The position numbers and the translations under genes were made by a program. This document shows positions 13,694 through 19,624 of a stretch of 20,625 nt of DNA, one piece after another; the stretch's first letter is position 1, and each line of letters starts with the position of its first letter. The notes under the pieces were generated by a model. That model made no database searches and was not told the origin of the DNA. It worked only from the letters and a program-made list of their open reading frames with translations. Source of the DNA: a virus; the IMG/VR virus record IMGVR_UViG_3300042298_002849, positions 1-20,625 of that record; one strand, given 5' to 3'.

Positions 13694-14026
13694 ATGACAC
13701 GCACTTTTGACGCTCAACGGCTCAGGAATCTCACCACTGGGCGGCTGCATACCGAGATGGACCACGTCTACAAGGACCTGGAATGGGTTACTGGTCAGCC
13801 TGGGTTGATGACTCACATGCTGCCTCGTGCTCTTCGCGCCGTTGAGCCTTGGCTGCGTGAACATGTGACCGATTCGCGATTTTGGGACGGCAAGCATGAT
13901 GCCAGCCACGTTGGGAACGTTGAGCTGCCATGCCCAACACAACAGGACCTTGCCGCGATTACAGATCGATTTTTAGCCCAGCCAAACCCCTTGGATGGGA
14001 AGGACGTTGTTGTCGTCTCAATCTGA
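13694..14026 (+). CDS. Hypothetical phage protein
   Basis: A 110-residue protein starting MTRTFDAQRLRNLTTGRL, with a helical core (HTEMDHVYKDLEWVTGQPG, then THMLPRALRAVEPWLREHV) and a C-terminal part with FWDGKHDASHVGN and a final strand KDVVVVSI. It resembles uncharacterised phage proteins I have seen but has no known function. An alternative start at 13655 overlaps the previous stop (ATGA) and would add 13 His/Thr/Pro-rich residues; the inner start is preferred because its CCC-ATG-ACA context matches neighbouring genes. By eye it is somewhat less GC-rich than the recombination genes that follow. Confidence 0.6.
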   Translation: MTRTFDAQRLRNLTTGRLHTEMDHVYKDLEWVTGQPGLMTHMLPRALRAVEPWLREHVTDSRFWDGKHDASHVGNVELPCPTQQDLAAITDRFLAQPNPLDGKDVVVVSI

Positions 14027-14033
14027 CCGCACG

Positions 14034-14822
14034 ATGAACCCCGCTGCATACCACGCACACCCGGCCCTGTCGGCCACGCGCCTCAAGCGTGCCCTCAGCG
14101 GCACTGCCCGCCGGTTCCACGTCCCGGTCGAGCGCACCGACGCCATGCGGCAAGGGTCGCTGGTCGACTGCCTGGCCCTGACGCCTGACCTGTTCGAGCA
14201 CCGCTACGTCGTGGCACCCGAGGGCCTCGACCGCCGCACCAAGGACGGGAGGGCATGGTGGGCCAAGGCCAGTCAGAGCGATCGGGAGATCATCAGCCAT
14301 GACTGGCGCGACACGGCCGCCAGCATCGTGGTCCATCTGCTCAGCGATCCAGCGATCCGGCCGCTGATCGATCACGCATCACAGCAGGCCCACTTCTGGT
14401 TTGATGCTGATGGTGTTGAGTGCCGGTATCAGCCCGACATCGAGGCGCCGGGGCTGCTGGTTGACATGAAGAAAGCCGCCCGCACTGACCCCCGTGGATT
14501 CGCGGCTGACGCCTATGCCCGCGGCTATGACGTGCAGATGGCCCACTACCTGTTGGGCCACCTCGACAAGCACCAGACCGCCGACCTGCCGCGCCTTGGC
14601 TTCATCGCCTACGAATGGCACCCGCGGCCTGATGTGGGGCTGTACTGGCTGCCGGGCGAATGGATCGAAGAGGGCCTGCGCCGTCGCGAGATTGCCAAGG
14701 CCCGGGTGTTGGAATGGGAGGCCAACCTGACCAACACCAGCCATCCGGAGCAGACGCTGCCTCTGCCGCGCTGGGCGGGCTTCGACGGCCCAGCCCCTGA
14801 GCTTGCCCCTGAACACTTCTGA
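14034..14822 (+). CDS. RecE-like PD-(D/E)XK exonuclease (DUF3799 type)
   Basis: A 262-residue nuclease that would resect 5' ends to expose single strands for annealing. The N-terminus YHAHPALSATRLKRAL is the usual opening of RecE-like and DUF3799 phage nucleases, followed by QGSLVDCLALTP (40-51). The catalytic core is RYQPDIEAPGLLVDMKKA, giving Asp135, Asp144 and Lys146, and YDVQMAHY has the conserved Gln168. It lies directly upstream of the Rad52-like annealing protein, the expected partner in a two-component phage recombination system. The start at 14034 is preferred over 13995, which would overlap the preceding gene. Confidence 0.86.
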   Translation: MNPAAYHAHPALSATRLKRALSGTARRFHVPVERTDAMRQGSLVDCLALTPDLFEHRYVVAPEGLDRRTKDGRAWWAKASQSDREIISHDWRDTAASIVVHLLSDPAIRPLIDHASQQAHFWFDADGVECRYQPDIEAPGLLVDMKKAARTDPRGFAADAYARGYDVQMAHYLLGHLDKHQTADLPRLGFIAYEWHPRPDVGLYWLPGEWIEEGLRRREIAKARVLEWEANLTNTSHPEQTLPLPRWAGFDGPAPELAPEHF

Positions 14823-14828
14823 TCACCA

Positions 14829-15458
14829 ATGACCTTCACCAAACAACAAGTCGAACAGCTGCAGGCTCCGCTCAACCGTGGAGCGGTGCGGCAGCGGACC
14901 CAGTCGGGACACAAGCTGAGCTACTTGGAGGGATGGCACGTCATCGCGGAAGCCAACCGGATCTTTGGCTTTGATGCCTGGACCCGGGAGACGACCGAGA
15001 TCCGCTGCGTCAGTGAACGTGAGCGCGGGATTGGCCGAGACCAAAAGCCAGGGTGGGGCGTAACCTACATCGCCCGGGTGCGGGTCATGGTTGACGGCTT
15101 GGCCCGTGAGGGCTGCGGTGCCGGCCATGGCATCGACACGGATTTGGGTCTGGCGCATGAATCGGCGATCAAGGAAGCCGAGACCGATGCGATGAAACGT
15201 GCCCTGATGACGTTTGGGAACCCCTTCGGCCTCGCCCTCTACGACAAGCAACAACGGCAGGTGCAGGATGAGCCACAGCAGTCGGCGGCATACCTGGCGG
15301 GTGAAAAGGCGATCCAAGGTGCCAAGAGTGCCGCGGAACTGGCGACGATCCGTGATCGGATTGATCTGCGGCTGACGAATGGCGACCTGTCTGTCGAGGA
15401 TGCCACTGCCCTCAGAGAGCAGCTGGCATCTGCTGCCGAGAGGTTGACTGCTGCATGA
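14829..15458 (+). CDS. Rad52/Rad22-type single-strand annealing protein
   Basis: A 209-residue annealing protein. The Rad52-like core is clear: LNRGAVRQRTQSGHKLSYLEGWHVIAEANRIFGFDAW (15-51), then TTEIRCVSE, then WGVTYIARVRVMVDG, and the hallmark IKEAETDAMKRALMTFGNPFGLALY (about 114-138). The remaining C-terminal helix region is variable. It would pair complementary single strands made by the nuclease upstream. It starts six bases after that gene's stop, and its own stop overlaps the next start by four bases. The length is typical for phage Rad52-like proteins. Confidence 0.9.
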   Translation: MTFTKQQVEQLQAPLNRGAVRQRTQSGHKLSYLEGWHVIAEANRIFGFDAWTRETTEIRCVSERERGIGRDQKPGWGVTYIARVRVMVDGLAREGCGAGHGIDTDLGLAHESAIKEAETDAMKRALMTFGNPFGLALYDKQQRQVQDEPQQSAAYLAGEKAIQGAKSAAELATIRDRIDLRLTNGDLSVEDATALREQLASAAERLTAA

Positions 15459-15667
15459 CCGAGACCGGACTAACACCACCCCAGCTGGCTGACCGCTGGG
15501 GATTGAGCCAGCACACGTTGAGAGGCTGGCGACTGCGCGGGATTGGCCCTCCATGGGTCACCCGCCCGCGGCTTGGCACCCCATACGGCCAGAGCCGCGT
15601 CCTGTACCCCCTGCCTGGCGTCCTGGCCTTCGAGGAAGCGCAAGGCATCACCCCTATCAACCCCTGA
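15455..15667 (+). CDS. Small AlpA/MerR-type HTH protein
   Basis: A 70-residue protein with a winged-helix fold like AlpA-family activators and phage excisionases. The opening LTPPQLADRWGLSQHTLRGWRLRGIGPPW is a helix-turn-helix of the HTH_17 type, and YPLPGVLAFEEAQGI supplies the final wing and helix. It could be an excisionase or a small transcription regulator. No integrase is visible in the window, so excisionase is not specially favoured. The four-base overlap with the annealing protein ties it to the recombination operon. Confidence 0.72.
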   Translation: MTETGLTPPQLADRWGLSQHTLRGWRLRGIGPPWVTRPRLGTPYGQSRVLYPLPGVLAFEEAQGITPINP

Positions 15668-15671
15668 GCAA

Positions 15672-16019
15672 ATGAACAGCATCACGATCGTTGGCCGCGC
15701 TGGCCGTGACCCTGAGGTGAAGTTCCTGGACGGCGGTAAGGTCGTCGCGAAACTGAGCCTGGCCTCGAATGGCTGGAGCAAGCAAGCCGAGACGAACTGG
15801 TTTGATCTGGAGATCTGGGGCAAGCAAGCCCAGGTGGCGGCTGACTCTGTGAAAAAAGGAAGCCAGATCGGTGTCGTCGGCACGATCAAGACGGAGGGAT
15901 GGACCGACAAGACGACGGGCCAAAAGCGAACGAAGCAGGTCGTGAACGTGAGCACGCTGCAGCTGCTGGGCTCCAAGCCTGCCGGCACCGGCTCTGCCCC
16001 TGCCGATGAGGAGTTCTGA
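15672..16019 (+). CDS. ssb: Single-stranded DNA-binding protein
   Basis: A 115-residue SSB with one OB fold: MNSITIVGRAGRDPEVKFLDGG at the start, then VVAKLSLASN, WFDLEIWGKQAQ, KKGSQIGVVGTIKTEGW, and a final strand VVNVSTLQLLG. The tail is short and acidic (PADEEF), a reduced form of the usual C-terminal tip with a terminal Phe retained, so it may still bind partner proteins. The start at 15672 gives the standard SSB N-terminus; the frame is open further upstream but not SSB-like. It completes the nuclease, annealing and SSB set. Confidence 0.92.
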   Translation: MNSITIVGRAGRDPEVKFLDGGKVVAKLSLASNGWSKQAETNWFDLEIWGKQAQVAADSVKKGSQIGVVGTIKTEGWTDKTTGQKRTKQVVNVSTLQLLGSKPAGTGSAPADEEF

Positions 16020-16276
16020 TGAGCCTGAGAAACCGAGTGCTCAACTTCATCCAGAATGCACAGCCGGGCGACAGCCTGGCCCTGTCAACTGATGCCTGCT
16101 GCGAACTGCGACAAGGCATCTGGCTACAGGCCGAACGGGCGACCGACCAACGGCGGGACCTGTTCATCTACTGCGAGAACGAAACCCCGTTCCCTGTCCG
16201 CATTGGCGGCGCCGCATGGATCATGCACACCGCCCAGCTCATTGCCGACCGAACCCACCGCACATTGGAGGACTAA
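16019..16276 (+). CDS. Small hypothetical protein
   Basis: An 85-residue protein (MSLRNRVLNFIQNAQPGDSL to THRTLED). It has an N-terminal helix, two strands (RRDLFIYCENE, PFPVRIGGAAWIM) and a C-terminal helix. No family recognised. It overlaps the SSB stop by one base, and GAGGAG six bases before the ATG is one of the few plausible Shine-Dalgarno sequences in the window. Its own stop overlaps the next start (TAATG). Confidence 0.65.
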   Translation: MSLRNRVLNFIQNAQPGDSLALSTDACCELRQGIWLQAERATDQRRDLFIYCENETPFPVRIGGAAWIMHTAQLIADRTHRTLED

Positions 16277-16644
16277 TGGACCCGAACTACCGCGCCAGTG
16301 AAGATCACTGGAGATTGATTGAAAACTGGCCTGGCCTTGGTGAATACCCAAGCTTTTGCTGCATCCTTGAACTTCGCGCCCGCATCGAGGCTCTGGAGGC
16401 CGCGCAACAGCCGGCCGACCATATTCCTGACGCCAGGAAAATGGTTGCCCCGCCCGCGCCTGCCGGTGGGCTGGTGAAGCGGCTGTCTCATCTACTGGCC
16501 AAGCGGTTCAGCGAGTCACAAGCCGGCACCGACTGCACGCCGTTCGCCTGCGACGTTCTCCGCGAGGTGGCGGCATGGCTGCGGTCGGACGGCCCAGACT
16601 GGCCATCCGTTGCATCCCTACTGGAGCAGGAGGCCAGCCAATGA
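16276..16644 (+). CDS. Hypothetical protein of a cyanobacterial phage type
   Basis: A 122-residue protein. The first 45 residues (HWRLIENWPGLGEYPS, then CCILELRARIEALEAAQQ) resemble a recurring module in small Synechococcus and Cyanobium mobile-region proteins, as far as I remember, and end in a short coiled coil. After a Pro/Ala linker, the second half has a helical part (GLVKRLSHLLAKRF, then FACDVLREVAAWLRSDGP). Function unknown. The start at 16276 overlaps the previous stop; a start at 16216 would run through the preceding gene. Confidence 0.65.
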   Translation: MDPNYRASEDHWRLIENWPGLGEYPSFCCILELRARIEALEAAQQPADHIPDARKMVAPPAPAGGLVKRLSHLLAKRFSESQAGTDCTPFACDVLREVAAWLRSDGPDWPSVASLLEQEASQ

Positions 16645-16835
16645 TCCACATCACAAGCAACGGCGGCTGGATCGGCCCGCTGTGCTGGTCGAACACCCTG
16701 CCTGCCTTCGTGGTCCCTGATTATCGATTCGCTGGCATCAGCAGCCGCCTGCAGCCCTGGGGCCGCACCTACTGGCACATGCCGGGCGAGACCTGTCGGC
16801 CGCTGCAGTACACCGTCACCGAGAGCTTCCAATGA
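16641..16835 (+). CDS. Small aromatic-rich hypothetical protein
   Basis: A 64-residue protein rich in Trp, Tyr and Pro (MIHITSNGGWIGPLCWSN to LQYTVTESFQ). It is likely a small beta structure. No family recognised. It overlaps both neighbours by four bases (ATGA at each end), which is good evidence that it is translated as part of the chain of coupled genes. Confidence 0.62.
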   Translation: MIHITSNGGWIGPLCWSNTLPAFVVPDYRFAGISSRLQPWGRTYWHMPGETCRPLQYTVTESFQ

Positions 16836-17311
16836 CCACCGACTTCCGCGCTGAACTGGAACGCCTCGTGAAGGCTTACGACGATCACGGCGGCAGGTGG
16901 CCCGACGACGACGTGCGGGCCCTGTATCAGGCTGTCAAGAAAGCCCGCGCCGCGCTGTCCGCCCCGGAGCAGGGGCCGACGGAGGCGGAGGTTGCAGACC
17001 TTGCAGAGGATCTGGAGTACCGGCGGCTGCCTCAAGACACATCCACCTGCCCTTCGTTTCTGATGGAGTTCGCCCGCGCCGTGCTCGCCCGCTGGGGCCG
17101 CCCTGCCGTCGAGCTGGTGCCGGTGAGCGAGCGGTTGCCGGGGCCGGAGGATTGCGACGACCAGGGGCGGTGCTGGTGGCTGGACCGACCGCTCAAGAAC
17201 GGCCCGGCCGCCTGGATGCTGAGGCGTCCGGATGACGGGATGCTGCTCCCGTTCATCGCCTGGGCTCCGCACTGGGCGATCCCCGTGCCGCAGGAGGGGG
17301 CCGATGGCTGA
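16832..17311 (+). CDS. Hypothetical protein with DUF551-like C-terminus
   Basis: A 159-residue protein in at least three modules. The first is an N-terminal helix (MTTDFRAELERLVKAYDDHGG). The second is a middle helical part with PTEAEVADLAEDLEYR and FLMEFARAVLARWGRP. The third is a C-terminal part with VPVSERLPGPEDCDDQGRCW and ending in IAWAPHWAIPVP. The SERLP to PHW pattern is DUF551-like. Similar mosaics occur, to my memory, in Synechococcus phages and mobile regions; the function is unknown. Four-base overlap with the previous gene and eight-base overlap with the next. Confidence 0.68.
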   Translation: MTTDFRAELERLVKAYDDHGGRWPDDDVRALYQAVKKARAALSAPEQGPTEAEVADLAEDLEYRRLPQDTSTCPSFLMEFARAVLARWGRPAVELVPVSERLPGPEDCDDQGRCWWLDRPLKNGPAAWMLRRPDDGMLLPFIAWAPHWAIPVPQEGADG

Positions 17312-17534
17312 CCTCTCCCCCGCCACCGCTGCCGCCTGGGAAGCGTTCAATGAAGTGGCTGAACGTGTCGGCGTGTTCGAGGATTACGGCGATGCGCTGG
17401 CCGCTGCCCTCCGTGCTCTGGCGGATCAGGTGGTGCCCGCCGAGGACGTTGCGCACACCATCGAGGACATGATCGAGCAGCGCATCCGCGCCGAACTGCT
17501 CGCCATCGCCGCCGAGCTGGAGGGCCAGCAATGA
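17304..17534 (+). CDS. Small helical hypothetical protein
   Basis: A 76-residue, mostly helical, acidic protein: MADLSPATAAAWEAFNEVAE, then DALAAALRALADQVVP, then IRAELLAIAAELEGQQ. I recall closely similar short proteins in cyanobacterial genomes and phages, often next to the type encoded at 16832-17311, with no known function. The start at 17304 overlaps the previous gene by eight bases, and the stop overlaps the zinc-ribbon gene by four. Confidence 0.66.
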   Translation: MADLSPATAAAWEAFNEVAERVGVFEDYGDALAAALRALADQVVPAEDVAHTIEDMIEQRIRAELLAIAAELEGQQ

Positions 17535-17812
17535 GCATTGAGCCCACCACCCAACGCGGCATCGCCTGCCCCGTGTGCGGATCGGATCAGAGCAAAGTCA
17601 ACGAGACTCGGCATCTTGCAAGCCACAACTGCATCCGCCGCCGCAAAATCTGCCGTAACTGCCGTGCTAGGTACACCACCTACGAAACACTGACGCCCCC
17701 GTCCGTCATCAATCAGATGGCCGACCATGCGGCCTCTCATCTGGCTGGTCGTGCTGAACTCGATCCGTTCCTGCAGGATCTGCAGGATCTGATTGACAAG
17801 CATAGGGCATGA
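17531..17812 (+). CDS. NrdR-type zinc-ribbon protein without ATP-cone
   Basis: A 93-residue protein. Residues 13-53 copy the zinc ribbon of the NrdR repressor: CPVC (13-16), an intervening RRRKI stretch, CRNC (41-44), then RARYTTYET. In NrdR this domain binds promoters of ribonucleotide reductase genes and an ATP-cone follows. Here the remaining 40 residues are a short helical tail with no ATP-cone. It may be a small DNA-binding regulator; direct nucleotide sensing is unlikely. It closes the chain of overlapping small genes and is followed by the third copy of the hairpin element. Confidence 0.78.
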   Translation: MSIEPTTQRGIACPVCGSDQSKVNETRHLASHNCIRRRKICRNCRARYTTYETLTPPSVINQMADHAASHLAGRAELDPFLQDLQDLIDKHRA

Positions 17813-17849
17813 CCCCGCGGCCCGCCGGAGCCGCACCCAATCCGGCGAC
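17813..17849 (+). repeat. Intercistronic hairpin element, copy 3 (diverged)
   Basis: After the TGA stop: CCCCGCGGCC, stem CGCCGGA (17823-17829), an 11-base loop beginning GCC, stem TCCGGCG (17841-17847). It keeps the layout and several bases of copies 1 and 2 but has a longer loop. Confidence 0.65.
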
Positions 17850-17870
17850 CATCCACACGCATTCTCATCA

Positions 17871-18470
17871 ATGGCCATCATCAAAGGCACCGCCCGCGCC
17901 GACGTGCTCACCGGCACCGCGCAGGCGGATCAGTTCTACGTCAACCACACAGGGGACATCATCGTCGGCGGCAACAGTCAGGACCAGGTGCTCTCCACCC
18001 TGGCGTCGTACCAGCTGCAGGACGGAATCGGCAGCCTCGTGCTGGGCTCCGGCGCTGATGTGGGCATCGGCAACGCTGGGGCCAACAGGATCGGCGGCAA
18101 CCAGCGCAACAACCTCCTCGACGGTGGCGCCGGCATGGACGAGCTGACCGGCGGCGGCGGTGCGGACGTGTTCCGCTTCAGCCATGCCGGTCAGGCCCAC
18201 GCTGACTTCGTCACCGACTTCCGGGCCGGGATCGATCGGATCGCCATCAACGGCGCAGCCTTCGGCCTGGCGGCTGGGACTGCCGTGGGTTACGAGCTGA
18301 ACCGGCAGGCGACTGGCGCCGGGCCGACGTTCCTGCGCTACGGCAGCCAGGGGACGGCCCAGGCGATCTACTTCGACCGGGACGGTATCGGGGCTGAGAA
18401 GGCGCAGCTGATCTGCACTCTGCAGGGCTTCGCTGGTGCCACCTCGGCGGCTGATTTCGTCATCATCTGA
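17871..18470 (+). CDS. RTX-like calcium-binding repeat protein
   Basis: A 199-residue protein. It starts with IKGTARADVLTGTAQADQFY (4-23), the unit that opens many cyanobacterial RTX domains. It goes on to a beta-helix-like middle with LASYQLQDGIGSLVLGSGA, a glycine-rich nonapeptide stretch (NLLDGGAGMDELTGGGGADVF, about 81-101) and a C-terminal part like the type I secretion end of RTX proteins (DFRAGIDRIAING). Calcium would fold the repeats. It has no signal peptide. In a phage it could be a virion surface or adhesion component or captured host cargo; neither can be told from sequence. The start at 17871 gives the canonical opening. Confidence 0.78.
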   Translation: MAIIKGTARADVLTGTAQADQFYVNHTGDIIVGGNSQDQVLSTLASYQLQDGIGSLVLGSGADVGIGNAGANRIGGNQRNNLLDGGAGMDELTGGGGADVFRFSHAGQAHADFVTDFRAGIDRIAINGAAFGLAAGTAVGYELNRQATGAGPTFLRYGSQGTAQAIYFDRDGIGAEKAQLICTLQGFAGATSAADFVII

Positions 18471-18476
18471 GGCCAG

Positions 18477-18512
18477 CGGGGGGGGGCGTGACGGACTGTT
18501 GCGCCCTCCCCT
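18477..18512 (+). other. G9 run and possible hairpin after RTX gene
   Basis: A run of nine G (18478-18486) follows the RTX stop by seven bases and can pair, with one G-T pair, to CGCCCTCCCC at about 18502-18511. There is no T-run. It may be a weak terminator or stability hairpin separating the RTX gene from the sigma operon. Confidence 0.3.
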
Positions 18513-18540
18513 TGGCAACGGTGGGACCCAGTGTTACGAT
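18512..18540 (+). promoter_or_regulatory. Sigma-70 type promoter for the sigma-factor operon
   Basis: TTGGCA (18512-18517), a 17-base spacer and TACGAT (18535-18540) form the best vegetative promoter in the window. Transcription should begin near 18547, giving a leader of about 34 bases that contains CCACCACC before the ATG at 18581. It looks readable by the host's principal sigma factor. Confidence 0.7.
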
Positions 18541-18580
18541 CAAGTCATGGGGCACGACGCCCCGCCACCACCATTCACCA

Positions 18581-18769
18581 ATGACCGCCACCCTTTGCCT
18601 TGCAGCGACGCTGCTGGCCATCCTCACCATCCCTGTGCTGATCCTGCTGTGGGCGACGGAGTCCAGGGAGCAGCGGATTCGCCGCTGGCGTGCTAATGGC
18701 ATGAGCCAGCAGGCGATTGCTGACCGCCTCGGCATCACCCGCTACGCCGTCCGCCGCGCCCTTGCCTGA
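18581..18769 (+). CDS. Membrane-anchored helix-turn-helix mini-protein
   Basis: A 62-residue protein made of only two parts. Residues 2-25 are a strongly hydrophobic membrane segment (CLAATLLAILTIPVLILLW). Residues 26-62 are a resolvase-type helix-turn-helix: REQRIRRWRANGMSQQAIADRLGITRYAVRRALA written in pieces as REQRIRRWRANG, MSQQAIADRLG, ITRYAVRRALA. It would hold a DNA-binding head at the inner membrane face. It is the first gene after a strong promoter and lies three bases before the first sigma factor, so it probably regulates or accompanies them. The start at 18581 follows a CCACCACC leader. I know no characterised family of this exact form. Confidence 0.72.
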   Translation: MTATLCLAATLLAILTIPVLILLWATESREQRIRRWRANGMSQQAIADRLGITRYAVRRALA

Positions 18770-18772
18770 GCC

Positions 18773-19624
18773 ATGGCCAACCTCATCACCGCGGCGCTGC
18801 GGGTGCCGCTGCTGCATCGAGATCAGGAGATCGCCCTAGGCCGGCAGGTGCAGGCCTGGATGGCCATCCGCGACACAGAACCCACCACCGCCGCCGATCG
18901 CCGCACCTGGCGTCGTGGCATCCGCGCTAGGGATCAACTGGTCGTTCATAACCTGCGCTTTGCCTATCGGTTCATCAGCCGCCATCTGCGGTGCTGCAAG
19001 ACCCTCGACCGTGAGGACCTGCTGCAGGCTGCCACGATTGGACTGACACGTGCCGCGGAACTGTTCAAGCCGGAGCACGGCTGTCGGTTCGTGACCTACG
19101 CGACCCTGTGGATCCGGCAGTCTGTGGATCGTGAGATCTGGATGGCAGATGATCCGATCCGGATCCCGGCCAACCTGCACACCATGAAGGCCAAGATCGG
19201 CAGCCTGACCAGTGCTGGCATGAGTCCAGAGGATGCGATGGCGGCAGCATTGCAGGGCCGCACGACACCGCCGGAACTGATCGAGGCAGCACTATCCGTC
19301 ACCCGCCCCCTGGCATCACTCGACGGCCCGGTGCGCGACTGCCCGGACCTCAACCTGCATGAGACGATCGCTGATGGTGGCCCGTTGCCGCTGGATCTGG
19401 TCGCTGATGAGATCGGCACCGAACTGGTACAGGTGCATGTCCTGCGGCTCAGGGACCTACAGCGCGACATCATCGAGCGGGTCTATGGGTTCAACACAGA
19501 ACCGCAACCGATGACCGCCATCGCCCGCGAAACCAACCGGAGCCGACAGGCAGTGAAACAGATCCACGACCGCGCTATATCTCAACTGGAGCGAATGATC
19601 AACGTTGACCCTGCCATCCAATGA
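18773..19624 (+). CDS. RpoD-family sigma-70 factor (first of pair)
   Basis: A 283-residue sigma factor. Region 1.2 is seen as VPLLHRDQEIALGRQVQAW (11-29), as in cyanobacterial group 2 sigmas. Region 2 covers about 54-137: VVHNLRFAYRFISRHL, DLLQAATIGLTRA, FVTYATLWIRQSVDREIW, then IRIPANLHT. Region 3 follows, and region 4 is at about 222-275, with a helix-turn-helix in MTAIARETNRSRQAVKQIHD. It should bind host core RNA polymerase and direct it to a chosen promoter set. The large region 1.1 of the principal sigma is absent. The next gene, a second sigma, overlaps its stop by four bases. Confidence 0.92.
   Translation: MANLITAALRVPLLHRDQEIALGRQVQAWMAIRDTEPTTAADRRTWRRGIRARDQLVVHNLRFAYRFISRHLRCCKTLDREDLLQAATIGLTRAAELFKPEHGCRFVTYATLWIRQSVDREIWMADDPIRIPANLHTMKAKIGSLTSAGMSPEDAMAAALQGRTTPPELIEAALSVTRPLASLDGPVRDCPDLNLHETIADGGPLPLDLVADEIGTELVQVHVLRLRDLQRDIIERVYGFNTEPQPMTAIARETNRSRQAVKQIHDRAISQLERMINVDPAIQ

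Noticed and set aside
15455-15667. Calling this HTH gene an excisionase and the window a defined prophage end
   Set aside because: No integrase, tRNA or attachment-site pair is present, so lysogeny cannot be claimed.
17770-17790. Tandem CTGCAGGAT repeat
   Set aside because: It is inside the zinc-ribbon gene and simply encodes LQDLQDL; no independent function needed.
17868-18518. A 216-codon open frame opposite the RTX gene
   Set aside because: Antisense to the RTX gene; the open frame is explained by the Gly-rich repeats of the true frame.
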